Made by a program: the position numbers and the translations under genes
NCBI GenBank assembly: GCA_943787425.1
Contig: CALSMJ010000001.1
Location: 124,001-188,000, forward strand
Direction: 5' to 3'
Source of the DNA: an uncultured Pseudomonadales bacterium
GTDB lineage: Bacteria > Pseudomonadota > Gammaproteobacteria > Pseudomonadales > Azotimanducaceae
DNA length: 64,000 nt
Notes under the pieces: model-generated
Databases searched by the model: none
Told to the model about the DNA's origin: nothing
The model's input: the letters and a program-made list of their open reading frames with translations, nothing else
Part shown: positions 1 to 8,589 of the stretch, piece by piece
Numbering within the stretch: the stretch's first letter is position 1
How the letters are laid out: the number at the start of each line of letters is the position of its first letter

Positions 1-105
1 TTCGCCCTGAACCTCCAGCGAAGCCATTTTGTCCTGCATCTCTTGGAACTTACCCTGCATCTCCTGGGCCTGCTTCATCAAGCCTTCCATCCCACCCTTC
101 AACAT
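1..105 (-). CDS. ybaB: YbaB/EbfC nucleoid-associated protein, N-terminal part
   Basis: Only the first 35 codons are in the window; the gene runs off the left edge. The start (MLKGGMEGLMKQAQEMQ) and the following Met/Gln-rich amphipathic helix match the N-terminus of the YbaB/EbfC family, small dimeric DNA-binding proteins that coat the nucleoid. The start codon at 105 lies two bases after the dnaX stop. The dnaX-ybaB(-recR) order is conserved in proteobacteria, which makes the call firm despite the truncation. Co-transcription with dnaX is inferred from the spacing. Confidence 0.88.
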   Translation of the reverse strand, partial: MLKGGMEGLMKQAQEMQGKFQEMQDKMASLEVQGE

Positions 106-107
106 GG

Positions 108-2078
108 CTAACCCTCTCCTTTGGCGACTTTTGGCATAATGCTGCCCTCGACAATCTTTGCATCGAACCCCGCGATCAGATGTTGCACGCCTGGATCCTG
201 CTTCACTTCTTGTTCCGCTGCCTGAAGGGCTGCAGCTTGCGCGGCATTATTCAACACAGCTGGGGTCTTACCTGGCGCCAACGCAATGGTCACAGCAACG
301 CTCGTCTCCCTACCGAGCAGGTCGCCGAGCAACTCCGATATCCGAACGCTTTGACCTTCGTTAAACAAACTTGAGTGCGCGGGATCAAGACTCAGATGAA
401 AGCAGCCCTGCGCTTCACTGGTCAAGACACAATTGCTCGCCATAGCATACGCAATGCCCCCTAAATTCGTTTGCCTTAACAACTCGCACCACCGCTCATC
501 GCGCTCGGATTGGCCGGGTTCGGCTGTGATGGCGAGCTGAGCGCTGGCGGCTTCCGTTGACAGTTCGACGATGTTACCGGGCTTTTGCGAACTCGCGGCA
601 TTCACTCTGCCGCCGTCAGCACGCGCATCTTGCGATTGAGCAAGGCTTTCGGTTGGTGCAAGCTGTTGGACGGAGGGGACCTCCCGCGCCACCGGGTTGG
701 TGCTGCCGCTATGGACCGCTGCAGCCATCGGACTTTGCGCACTCACAGCTGGCGACGGCTCAGCCACGCTGACCGCCGGGCCATCGTTGCCAGGCCTCGA
801 TGCCGGCGGACCTTGGGTCTGCGCCGATCCATGGGCACCAACCGCTTGCGTTGATGGTTGGGCTTGTGGCTTAGGTCCATTCGTCAAGGCGTCCCGAAGT
901 CCCGTCAAAGGGGAGCTCGCAACCGGTTTAGGCATGCTGCGTTCAGCAGCTGGGGGCTTTGGGACTGCCACCGTTGCACCCGGCGGCGAATCATCACCTA
1001 ATTCGAACGCAAGCATGCGAATCATCGTCATCTCAAAGCCCATCTTAAGATCGGGCGCAAGATTCAAATCACGCTTGCCCACCAATGCAATTTGATAAAA
1101 CAGTTGGACCTGCTCGGCACCAACATTGGTCGCTAACTGCCCGATTTTTTCTCGATCACCAAAACTGTTATCCACGCCTTCCGGCACGACTTGAAAAACA
1201 GCGACCTTGTGCAGCACGGTTAATACTTCATCGAGCAACCCTGCGTAATCTGGCGAGAATTCGGAGACTTGGTCAATGACTTCATAAACCTTTGCGCCGT
1301 CCCCTGCCGCCACCGCATCGATGAGACGATACACTTCTTGCCGATCTACGGTGCCGAGCATGGTTGCCACTTCGGCCCCCAGCAATTTACCCGAACCAAA
1401 TGCGATGGCCTGGTCTGTCAGGCTCAACGCATCGCGCATGCTGCCGTCAGCGGCACGACCCAGTTGCCAAAGCGCGCTCTCTTCCGCCTCGATACCTTCT
1501 TCGGCCAAGACCAATTTCAAATGATTGACGACCCGTTCTGGCGTCATATTCTTCAAATTAAACTGTAAACACCGCGATAAAACCGTCACAGGCAGTTTTT
1601 TGGGGTCGGTTGTTGCAAACAAAAACTTGACGTGCCCTGGCGGCTCTTCAAGGGTTTTCAACATGGCGTTAAAGCTGCTCTTCGACAGCATATGGACTTC
1701 GTCGATTAAATAGACTTTGAAGCGCGAGGCCGTTGGCAAGTACTGAACATTGTCGAGCAGATCCCGCATGTCGTCGACACCGGTTCGAGAGGCAGCATCG
1801 ACTTCTATGAGATCGACACTGCGCCCCTCACTGATCTCAACACAAGAAGAACACGTGCCGCAGGGCTCAGAGGTCACACCCTGTTCACAGTTTAAACATT
1901 TGGCAAAAATTCTCGCGATGGTGGTCTTGCCTACCCCGCGCGTTCCGGTAAACAAATACGCGTGGTGCAACCGGTCTTGATCCAACCCATTGATCAAGGC
2001 TTGAAGCACATGCCCCTGACCTTCCATTGCCTTGAAATGGCCTGGTCGATACTTTCTTGCGAGAACCTGGTATGACAT
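108..2078 (-). CDS. dnaX: DNA polymerase III subunit tau (and gamma)
   Basis: This is the clamp-loader ATPase of the replicative polymerase; tau also ties polymerase cores and helicase together. It has 656 residues from the start at MSYQVLARKYRP; an upstream ATG at 2114 would add 12 unlikely residues. Visible parts are Walker A GTRGVGKT (45-52), the zinc-binding cysteines 61, 64, 73, 76 and 79, the Walker B region DEVH (126-129), the SFNAMLKTLEEPP stretch, the SRC arginine finger, a long Ala/Pro/Gln/Ser-rich linker (about 370-540) and a C-terminal tau domain. An A-rich stretch occurs only near residue 180, too early for a gamma-producing frameshift, so I see no obvious programmed slip site. 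ybaB follows immediately. Confidence 0.96.
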   Translation of the reverse strand: MSYQVLARKYRPGHFKAMEGQGHVLQALINGLDQDRLHHAYLFTGTRGVGKTTIARIFAKCLNCEQGVTSEPCGTCSSCVEISEGRSVDLIEVDAASRTGVDDMRDLLDNVQYLPTASRFKVYLIDEVHMLSKSSFNAMLKTLEEPPGHVKFLFATTDPKKLPVTVLSRCLQFNLKNMTPERVVNHLKLVLAEEGIEAEESALWQLGRAADGSMRDALSLTDQAIAFGSGKLLGAEVATMLGTVDRQEVYRLIDAVAAGDGAKVYEVIDQVSEFSPDYAGLLDEVLTVLHKVAVFQVVPEGVDNSFGDREKIGQLATNVGAEQVQLFYQIALVGKRDLNLAPDLKMGFEMTMIRMLAFELGDDSPPGATVAVPKPPAAERSMPKPVASSPLTGLRDALTNGPKPQAQPSTQAVGAHGSAQTQGPPASRPGNDGPAVSVAEPSPAVSAQSPMAAAVHSGSTNPVAREVPSVQQLAPTESLAQSQDARADGGRVNAASSQKPGNIVELSTEAASAQLAITAEPGQSERDERWCELLRQTNLGGIAYAMASNCVLTSEAQGCFHLSLDPAHSSLFNEGQSVRISELLGDLLGRETSVAVTIALAPGKTPAVLNNAAQAAALQAAEQEVKQDPGVQHLIAGFDAKIVEGSIMPKVAKGEG

Positions 2079-2181
2079 AGTGAACGCCTGTGAACCCGGC
2101 TTATTGTAGCCCATGCCGTGAGCTTGGGCGAATTTAACACCGATTCGTTAGTGCTTCAGCCTACCTTTGCAAGGACAGCTC

Positions 2182-2856
2182 ATGATCATCATTGGCCACC
2201 GTGGTGCCAGCGGCAATTTTCCCGAAAACACGCTGGCCGCATTTCGGCAGGCGGCGACGCTTGGCTGCCCCTGGGTCGAACTTGATGTCCACCTTTTAGA
2301 GGGCGAACTCGTGGTGATCCATGATGATCAGCTAGACCGAACGACCACCGGCCGGGGGAGTCTTGAGTCAGCGGGCTTAGCCGGGGTTCGGGCAGTGGAC
2401 GCAGGCAATGGTGAGCAGGTCCCGTTGTTGTCCGAAGTCCTTGTCGAACTAAACGGCAAGGTTGCCATTAACGTTGAATTAAAAGGCGCAGGCACTGCAG
2501 AGCCAACCTCGCAACTACTTCGAGCAGCCTGCGCAGCGGGCATTTGGCGCACTGATCAATTCCTATTGAGCGCGTTCGACCATGCAGAATTACAAAGGGC
2601 CGACCCAATCTTCGCGCGTGGTGTACTCTGGGGCCGCCCTGCGCCGGACATGGTCGCGCGCAGCCTTGCGCTGGGCGGCCAGTGGATGAATATCGCTCTG
2701 AAAACAGCCACTCAGGCCCGGATAACCGAGGCCCAACAAGCCGGTTTAAAGGTTGCTGTGTATACCGTCAACGAGCCTTGCGACCTGGCCGCCATGCGCG
2801 CGCTCGGGGTTGATGCGGTATTTTGTGATTTCCCAGAACGCGGACTCCCAGCGTAA
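2182..2856 (+). CDS. Glycerophosphodiester phosphodiesterase
   Basis: It hydrolyses glycerophosphodiesters to glycerol-3-phosphate and an alcohol (GDPD, TIM-barrel fold). The protein is 224 aa without a signal peptide, so probably cytosolic (UgpQ-like rather than periplasmic GlpQ). HRGASG (6-11) with PENT carries the catalytic His and Arg. Glu33 and Asp35 in VELDVH are metal ligands, and HDDQLDRTT contains the second catalytic His (47). NVELKG supplies a further metal ligand. The start at 2182 has AAGGA six bases upstream; an in-frame TTG at 2167 is less likely. It is divergent from dnaX, with about 100 bp between them that must hold both promoters. Confidence 0.92.
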   Translation: MIIIGHRGASGNFPENTLAAFRQAATLGCPWVELDVHLLEGELVVIHDDQLDRTTTGRGSLESAGLAGVRAVDAGNGEQVPLLSEVLVELNGKVAINVELKGAGTAEPTSQLLRAACAAGIWRTDQFLLSAFDHAELQRADPIFARGVLWGRPAPDMVARSLALGGQWMNIALKTATQARITEAQQAGLKVAVYTVNEPCDLAAMRALGVDAVFCDFPERGLPA

Positions 2857-2883
2857 TGCCCTGGCAATGGCGCCCATCAAGTC

Positions 2884-2945
2884 ACGCTTTAGTACGAGCA
2901 ACTTTAGACAAATCAGCTTTAGACAAGCCCGCTTTAGATCAGGGC
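2884..2945. repeat. Degenerate short tandem repeat (CTTTAG units)
   Basis: Four imperfect units of about 14-17 bp, each containing CTTTAG followed by A or T, lie between the GDPD gene and the convergent crotonase gene. No coding or hairpin role is visible. Similar short tandem arrays lie at 47815-47862 and 58154-58215. Confidence 0.6.
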
Positions 2946-3021
2946 AAGGTCTTTGCGCGGCGATAACGCGACCACCGAACGCTTCATGACACGCGGTAAA
3001 AAGGCGACTCGGTCAATCCAA

Positions 3022-3822
3022 TTATTTGCCTTTGAACTCCGGGGTTCTTTTTTCAAGAATCGCATCCACGGCCTCGACATGGTCTTCCATTTGATGCGCC
3101 AAGGCCTGCAGGCCCGCTGACATTTCAAGAATGCTGGGCAAATCCGCCTTGCGCGATTCTTTCAACAATTTCTTCGTCATGCGTAACGCATGAGGGGGGT
3201 TAGCGGCGACCCGCTCAGCTAATTTCTGAGCCGCCGACATTAGATCTTCCGGCGCAACCACGCTTGAAACCATTCCCCAGGCCAGCGCTGTCTCGGCATT
3301 TACCGGCTCGCCCGTAAAGGACATTTCATTGGCTCTGGCTTGACCGATCACTCTTGGCAAAAACCAAGCGCCGCCATCCCCAGGGATCAATCCGACCTTG
3401 ACAAAACTCTCGGCAAACATAGCTTTCTCGGACGCAACTCGCAGATCACACATCATCGCAAGGTCGCAACCCGCACCGATCGCGGCACCGTTGACCGCAG
3501 CAATAATCGGCACTTCCAAAGCATCGATTGCCAAAGGAATACGCTGAATTCCTTGGCGATAGCCATCTCGAATTTCAGCTGCGGTCCCACCAAACATTCC
3601 AACTTTATCTTTCATATCTTTGACGTTGCCACCGCTACTGAAAGCGGAACCAGCACCCGTCAGAATGACGACGCGCACACTCGCGTCTGCGTTAATTCGA
3701 TCACACGCGGCAACAATCGCGTTCACCATGACATCTTCTGAAATCGCATTGCGCGTTTCATGCTTATTCAAGGTCAGGGTCACTATGGCCCCATTTTGCT
3801 CATATAAAACGACATCACTCAT
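3022..3822 (-). CDS. Crotonase / enoyl-CoA hydratase family protein
   Basis: A 266-aa single-domain crotonase acting on CoA thioesters. Start chosen at MSDVVLYEQ, with GGAG seven bases upstream; a longer in-frame start at 3864 is less supported. The oxyanion-hole glycine regions are visible (SAFSSGGNVKDM about 59-70; NGAAIGAGCD 111-120), as is the IPGDGG loop (146-151). Compared with classic mitochondrial crotonase, the first catalytic Glu position is Asp120 and the second is Phe140. A standard 2-enoyl-CoA hydration mechanism is therefore doubtful, and an isomerase or other crotonase chemistry is possible. It is divergent from the AroQ-PheC gene at 3884. Confidence 0.88.
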   Translation of the reverse strand: MSDVVLYEQNGAIVTLTLNKHETRNAISEDVMVNAIVAACDRINADASVRVVILTGAGSAFSSGGNVKDMKDKVGMFGGTAAEIRDGYRQGIQRIPLAIDALEVPIIAAVNGAAIGAGCDLAMMCDLRVASEKAMFAESFVKVGLIPGDGGAWFLPRVIGQARANEMSFTGEPVNAETALAWGMVSSVVAPEDLMSAAQKLAERVAANPPHALRMTKKLLKESRKADLPSILEMSAGLQALAHQMEDHVEAVDAILEKRTPEFKGK

Positions 3823-3883
3823 AGTTGGCTCCAATCTGTTCAAGCGGACGGTAACATGCAACAAACGATGTTACCATCGCCCC

Positions 3884-5119
3884 ATGCGGACCCCTTTCAC
3901 AACTGGCTTAATCCTTCTGATGGTGTTGCTACACCCAATGCCTTCGCACTCGAACGACCCCCTATTTCAGTCAATTGGGGCGCGTTTAGGCTACATGAAG
4001 CGCGTGGCACATTATAAATTTATCCATCAGCGCCCCATTGAAGATCGCACGCGCGAGGCCGTTGTGATCAACAACGCTGAGCGCGCAGGCCTTGCACTGG
4101 GCTTGCCGGCCGCGCCCACCCGGCAGTTCTTTACCACCCAAATTACGGCTGCGAAGGCCATTCAACAATACTGGTTTGATCAATGGCAGGCCAATCCCCC
4201 ACCGCCGAACCCGGCCAGCTTAACCGAGGACCTCAGGCCGAACCTCCTTCGCTTGGGCGACGAGATTATGGCGGCTTTAACGACGCCTGTTGACCGCCAC
4301 GCCCGGCAATCATTTTTACAGCAAACCCAAACCGAAGGCTTACCCGAGACCCTTCAAAATCAATTATTTGATGAACTTCGAAGTCTCTCCACCTTTGGCA
4401 AAGATCTGCAACGAATTCAGGCCGCCGGCGTGCTCAGGGTGGGCACAACATTGGATTACCCGCCCTTTTCCAGCGGCACCTTGGATCAACCCAGCGGCAT
4501 CGATATCACCTTAGCGAAGGGCCTTGCTGACACACTTGGGGTCAAGGTCGTGTTTGTGCAGACCAGCTGGCCTAGCCTTACCCAGGATTTCACGGATCGA
4601 GCCTTTGATCTGGCTATCAGCGGTGTTTCGATTACGCCAAGCCGCGCCGTGTTGGGCGCATTTTCGACGCCTTACCATGTTGGCGGTAAAACACCGATCG
4701 GGCGCTGCCTAGATCGAGACCGTTTCAACGATTTTGCCGCCATTGACCAGCCCGACACCCGCGCGGTGTTCAACCCGGGCGGAACCAATGAACGGTTTGC
4801 GCGGCAACGTTTGCAACACGCTGAGCTGATCACCTTTGCCGACAACCGATTTATTTTTCAAGAGCTGTTGGCAGGACACGCGGACGTGATGTTTACCGAT
4901 GAAATCGAGGTCGCGCTTAAAACGCAGCAACATAGCGCGCTATGCGCCCTACTGCCGGGTCAACGCTTAACCCATCAGGAAAAAGCCATTTGGTTACACA
5001 AAGACGATGCCTTCAAACAGCACATCGATGACTGGCTGCAGACGATGATCAAGCAAGGCCGCCTCAAAGCATTATTCGATGCCGCCCTTGGACGAACCCG
5101 CTCGTCGTCAAGCCTTTGA
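3884..5119 (+). CDS. aroQ/pheC: Secreted chorismate mutase (AroQ-gamma) fused to cyclohexadienyl dehydratase (PheC)
   Basis: It is predicted to convert chorismate to prephenate and then to phenylpyruvate (or arogenate to phenylalanine) in the periplasm. The 411-aa protein begins with a signal peptide (residues 1-23, hydrophobic core LILLMVLLHP). Residues 25-105 match the exported AroQ-gamma chorismate mutases: RLGYMKRVAHYK, PIEDRTREAVV and FFTTQITAAKAIQ keep the pattern of active-site Arg, Lys, Glu and Gln. Residues about 178-405 match PheC, a solute-binding-protein fold: GVLRVGTTLDYPPF, QTSWPSLTQDF, ISGVSIT, GKTPI, NPGGTNERFAR, TDEIEVAL with the expected catalytic Glu. AroQ-gamma and PheC are usually separate proteins. 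The start at 3884 was preferred over upstream in-frame starts because it begins the signal peptide. Confidence 0.9.
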   Translation: MRTPFTTGLILLMVLLHPMPSHSNDPLFQSIGARLGYMKRVAHYKFIHQRPIEDRTREAVVINNAERAGLALGLPAAPTRQFFTTQITAAKAIQQYWFDQWQANPPPPNPASLTEDLRPNLLRLGDEIMAALTTPVDRHARQSFLQQTQTEGLPETLQNQLFDELRSLSTFGKDLQRIQAAGVLRVGTTLDYPPFSSGTLDQPSGIDITLAKGLADTLGVKVVFVQTSWPSLTQDFTDRAFDLAISGVSITPSRAVLGAFSTPYHVGGKTPIGRCLDRDRFNDFAAIDQPDTRAVFNPGGTNERFARQRLQHAELITFADNRFIFQELLAGHADVMFTDEIEVALKTQQHSALCALLPGQRLTHQEKAIWLHKDDAFKQHIDDWLQTMIKQGRLKALFDAALGRTRSSSSL

Positions 5120-5198
5120 CACATCATTGGGTCCGGCCCTTCGCCAAAGAGCAGCTTTAAAAGGCTTTGCAAGCGCTTTTAAAACCGCTTGATCTGCC

Positions 5199-6137
5199 TC
5201 AATTCGAATCGGCCGCTGAAGCGGGGTTCACCAGGGTTTGGTATTCCGGAACCGTCTCGCCCGCTAAGAAAGCCTCAAGCATGGTATTGACCGCCTCTGG
5301 GGCATCCTGTTGAACCCAGTGCGAGATCCCTGCTAAGTAGCGCAGGGTAAGATCCTCGACGTAGTCGTCAGTACCATAAGTCGTCTCGATGGATAACGCC
5401 ATATCATCTTCACCCCACAACATTAGGGTTGGCACCTTTATTTTTGGTAGGCCCAAACGCTTTTGTCGCCGCATTCCGCCACCTCGAACCAGCCCGCGAT
5501 AATAGTTGATCATTGCTGTGACGTTTTCTTTACGGCGTGCGTTCTCGTCGTACAGGGCCACCACTGCTTCGGAGAAGTTTTCCGGTGTTGCAGCCGTGGT
5601 TTTAATCATAGCGCCCATGCCAGGGCTTTTGAGTAACATTCGTTCTGGCAGGCGAGGCAATTGAAAGAAAAAGATGTACCAAGACTTTTTAAGCTGCGCC
5701 CAACTCATGGCGGCCGCCGCCGGCCCTGGATGCGGCACATTACAAATGACCAGCCGATCGATTTTGCGGATTTGGTGCATCGCGAAAGACCAAGCAATGA
5801 CGGCACCCCAATCGTGCGCCATTAGGGTGACTTCCGAGCAAGCGGCTGCATCAATCAGCTCCCCAACGTCATTCATCAGGTTTTCTAAGCTGTAAGCAGC
5901 AATACCGTGAGGCGTTGAGGAGTTACCATACCCCCTTAAATTTGGCGCCCAGACGCGATAGCCTAGTCGGGCCAAATAAGGCAACTGAAACCGCCAAGAA
6001 ACACTGTGCTCGGGGAAACCATGCAAACAGATAATCAATCGATCCCCGTCCCCAGCCATATCAACCTCAAAGTTAAGACCATTGGCGGCAACCATTTCGG
6101 TTCGTATTTCCGGCAGAATATCAGCAGTGCGTTGCAT
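5199..6137 (-). CDS. Alpha/beta hydrolase, epoxide-hydrolase-like
   Basis: A 312-aa alpha/beta-hydrolase. HGFPE (39-43) is the oxyanion-hole motif typical of epoxide hydrolases. The nucleophile is Asp109 in AHDWG, the acid lies in WGEDD (241-245) and the catalytic His is His273 in ISHW. Tyrosines in the cap region (NYYRGLVRGG, and Y154) could open an epoxide ring. An Asp nucleophile points to epoxide hydrolase or haloalkane dehalogenase rather than an esterase, and HGFPE favours epoxide hydrolase; the substrate is unknown. Start at 6137 has GGAGC four bases upstream; a longer start at 6170 lacks this support. Divergent from the SMP-30 gene. Confidence 0.88.
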   Translation of the reverse strand: MQRTADILPEIRTEMVAANGLNFEVDMAGDGDRLIICLHGFPEHSVSWRFQLPYLARLGYRVWAPNLRGYGNSSTPHGIAAYSLENLMNDVGELIDAAACSEVTLMAHDWGAVIAWSFAMHQIRKIDRLVICNVPHPGPAAAAMSWAQLKKSWYIFFFQLPRLPERMLLKSPGMGAMIKTTAATPENFSEAVVALYDENARRKENVTAMINYYRGLVRGGGMRRQKRLGLPKIKVPTLMLWGEDDMALSIETTYGTDDYVEDLTLRYLAGISHWVQQDAPEAVNTMLEAFLAGETVPEYQTLVNPASAADSN

Positions 6138-6199
6138 GGTTGCTCCGTAGGGACTCGATTGCGACAGCATACACGCCCGCCAAGGTTTTGGAAAAAAGC

Positions 6200-7075
6200 A
6201 TGATCAAGATCCGGCCAATCACGACGATCCCTTGCGCCCTCGGCGAAGGCCCACTTTGGGACGCTGAGCACCAACGATTATTTTGGGTTGACAGTTACCT
6301 AGGCCAGGTATTTTGTCGCAATTTAGATGGCGCAATCGAGACTTGGCAAATGCCCTGCATGATTGGCAGTCTGGCCGTCATCAATACTGATGAGATTCTG
6401 GTTGCGCTGCAGACCGGGCTTCATCGTTTTAACCTCAGGACACAAACCTTACAGTTCATCCATGATCCGGAACCGGATTTGCCGACGACGCGACTCAACG
6501 ACGGCAAGACCGACAGAACGGGACAATTTTTATTTGCGTCCATGGGCATCTCTGATCGGACTCACGGCTGGGGCGCGCTATATCGGCTGCGCCGTGATGG
6601 CGTTGTTGAGCGGTTGCTTGATAACGTGATCGTCGGCAATGGACCGTGCTTTTCTCCTAAAGGCGATAGTCTGTACTTCAGCGACGGCCGAGGCGTGATT
6701 TTGCAATTCGACTATGACCCTAATCAGGGATTGAGCGCGCCCAGGCCGTTCTTTGATGCAAAAGCGATGGGCACCGCTTGCGACGGGGCAACCGTTGATT
6801 CAGCAGGAAACCTCTGGACGGCCCTCATTGGCGCTGGAAAAATAGGCTGCATTCGCCCGACGGGCGAGCTAAAGCTTACCGTTGACCTGCCGATACCCCT
6901 TGTAAGCTCGGTGATGTTCGGCGGTTCCGACTTGGATGTCTTGTTCGTGACCTCGATTAGCAACTCGGGCAACCGACAAGACGCTGACCCCAAATCGGGC
7001 CTGGTTTTTGAAGTATCAGGACTCGCCAGCACGGGACTACCAGAGGCTGCCTTCACCGGAAAAATTCCGCTATAA
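6200..7075 (+). CDS. SMP-30/gluconolactonase/LRE family protein
   Basis: A six-bladed beta-propeller lactonase of 291 aa that would hydrolyse a sugar or other lactone with a divalent metal. The N-terminal GEGPLWD gives the metal ligand Glu16. LNDGKTDRTG, GNGPCFSP and DGATVDSAGNLW supply the expected Asn and Asp ligands of the other blades. The start at MIKIRP is preceded by GGA about seven bases upstream; the frame stays open to 6140, but that extension overlaps the divergent hydrolase start region and does not look like the family. Confidence 0.9.
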   Translation: MIKIRPITTIPCALGEGPLWDAEHQRLFWVDSYLGQVFCRNLDGAIETWQMPCMIGSLAVINTDEILVALQTGLHRFNLRTQTLQFIHDPEPDLPTTRLNDGKTDRTGQFLFASMGISDRTHGWGALYRLRRDGVVERLLDNVIVGNGPCFSPKGDSLYFSDGRGVILQFDYDPNQGLSAPRPFFDAKAMGTACDGATVDSAGNLWTALIGAGKIGCIRPTGELKLTVDLPIPLVSSVMFGGSDLDVLFVTSISNSGNRQDADPKSGLVFEVSGLASTGLPEAAFTGKIPL

Positions 7076-7131
7076 TTCTTCGGTCCTTTGTTTGGCCGAT
7101 TGCGTACAGCCTAATAAGGGATGATCAATTC

Positions 7132-8316
7132 GTGAATACTGTAGCAGCACATTATCCGACGAACTATCCTACGTCCGATCAAGAAGAGGCGGTAATCACC
7201 AACATCATGATAGCTTTACGCCCAAGAGAGTTCTTCGAACAACACTTGCAGGACTCGTCCTTTATTAAGGAACTCCCCCCTTCTGATGCCGAAGTCATCG
7301 GTGCAGCGGGCGAATACATCGATTACGAAGATGGTGAGGTGCTCTTTTTAGAGGGCGACGATGCTGATGCAATGTATTTTATCGTGACCGGTAAAATCCT
7401 GATTTATACCGATAAAGATCGAACTGCCGAGAAAGAACTCGCGCAGCTTGGCCCGCTCGCCCACTTTGGCGAACAGGGTCTGCTGAGTATTAACGCTGGC
7501 AAACGAACCGCCAGCGCGCGCGCCGTGGAAAAAACGCGGCTCATCAGAGTGTCTGGCGAGCTCATTAAAAACACGCTCGCGCATCAGAGCAAACTCGTGG
7601 CTCAACTCGAAAAAATCGGCGCCGAACAACAAGAGATCAAACGAGAAGACCGTAAAATCCAGCTGCTGCTACGGTTGAGCCGGTCCCGAACCTCAATCAA
7701 TCTGCAGGTGCCACGTTTCTCAGATAAGTTTTCGAGTCTGCTGGTTGGGGTCGACATAAACCGTCATGTGATTCAGCTCGATGAGGTCATGTCGGAGCAT
7801 CGCAACCCGATCCGAGCTGGAGACACGGTTACCGTGACCGGCAGCATTACGGGAACCCCCATCGTTTTTAAGACGCGCGTTTTAGCCGTCAAGATCGTCG
7901 ATGGTTCAACGCTGTATGAATGCACCATTCCTGATGAGATGACTTATGAACAACAACGCGCCCAGTTTCGATTAGAGCTCGGTGCTGCGAGTCGTGCTGA
8001 AGCAAGCGTTACGAAGGACGGTAAAAAATATCGCGGCAAGATCAGTGATATTTCGGAGCTTGGCGCTGCGTTTCGACTCCGCCGGGGTGTCCCTATCGAA
8101 AAAGGGGATCGTATTGATCATGTCGCCTTCAATCTCACCTCGGAGATTACGATTCAGCCCAAAATTGAAATCATGAACGTGCTAGATGTTGCCAAGGCAC
8201 CTAACCTTCAACAATTTGGCGTGCGCTTTCTCGGCATATCAACCGCTGACTCTGCTGCCTTAAAAGAATTCATGCGAGAAGAAGAACGCCGGCGATTACG
8301 AATGGGGCGACGGTAG
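7132..8316 (+). CDS. Cyclic-nucleotide-binding domain plus PilZ-type c-di-GMP-binding protein
   Basis: A 394-aa cytosolic two-sensor protein. Residues about 60-150 form a CAP-family cyclic-nucleotide-binding domain with an intact phosphate-binding cassette (FGEQGLL at 112-118, Arg125 in KRTASA). Residues about 185-270 look like the PilZN/YcgR-N domain. Residues 276-385 are a PilZ domain with both c-di-GMP motifs: RAQFR (276-280, RxxxR) and DISELG (306-311, D/NxSxxG). It has no HTH or enzymatic domain, so it probably changes partner binding when cAMP or cGMP and c-di-GMP levels change. The start is GTG at 7132; an ATG at 7121 is out of frame and hits a stop at once. Confidence 0.88.
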   Translation: MNTVAAHYPTNYPTSDQEEAVITNIMIALRPREFFEQHLQDSSFIKELPPSDAEVIGAAGEYIDYEDGEVLFLEGDDADAMYFIVTGKILIYTDKDRTAEKELAQLGPLAHFGEQGLLSINAGKRTASARAVEKTRLIRVSGELIKNTLAHQSKLVAQLEKIGAEQQEIKREDRKIQLLLRLSRSRTSINLQVPRFSDKFSSLLVGVDINRHVIQLDEVMSEHRNPIRAGDTVTVTGSITGTPIVFKTRVLAVKIVDGSTLYECTIPDEMTYEQQRAQFRLELGAASRAEASVTKDGKKYRGKISDISELGAAFRLRRGVPIEKGDRIDHVAFNLTSEITIQPKIEIMNVLDVAKAPNLQQFGVRFLGISTADSAALKEFMREEERRRLRMGRR

Positions 8317-8402
8317 CCGTCGCATCGAGACGCTTGAACCCTACCGCTCGAATGTCTCACCTTACGAGCTAGCAATTCACCTAACAAAAAAGCCGAATCA
8401 CT

Positions 8403-8431
8403 TTGAGTCGCCCCCCCGACCTTGCTAGAAT
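8403..8431 (+). promoter_or_regulatory. Sigma70 promoter of tRNA-Ser
   Basis: TTGAGT (8403-8408) and TAGAAT (8426-8431) are separated by 17 bp and followed by a GC-rich discriminator, as expected for a stable-RNA promoter. The tRNA begins 68 bp downstream of the -10. Confidence 0.65.
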
Positions 8432-8498
8432 CGCCCAGCGTCTGCGACTGGTATTAAATAACGTCACTGATTTCTACCAAACCAGTCCCACGCAACAC

Positions 8499-8589
8499 GG
8501 AGAGGTGTCTGAGCGGTTGAAAGAGCACGCCTGGAAAGCGTGTATACGTTAATAGCGTATCGAGGGTTCGAATCCCTCTCTCTCCGCCA
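8499..8589 (+). tRNA. tRNA-Ser (anticodon GGA)
   Basis: A 91-nt class II tRNA with an encoded CCA end. The acceptor stem GGAGAGG pairs with TCTCTCC (one G-U), the anticodon loop is CTGGAAA with GGA flanked by the stem ACGC/GCGT, and there is a long variable arm and a T arm GAGGGTTCGAATCCCTC. It lies at the border between core genes and the accessory region, a usual integration site for islands. I found no second copy of its 3' end at the far side. Confidence 0.96.

Noticed and set aside
1590-1610. A-rich slippery run in dnaX as a gamma-making frameshift site
   Set aside because: It lies near residue 180, far too early; gamma would lack its ATPase and clamp-loader domains.
2079-2181. SRP (4.5S) RNA upstream of dnaX, as in pseudomonads
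   Set aside because: The spacer lacks the conserved SRP domain IV sequence.
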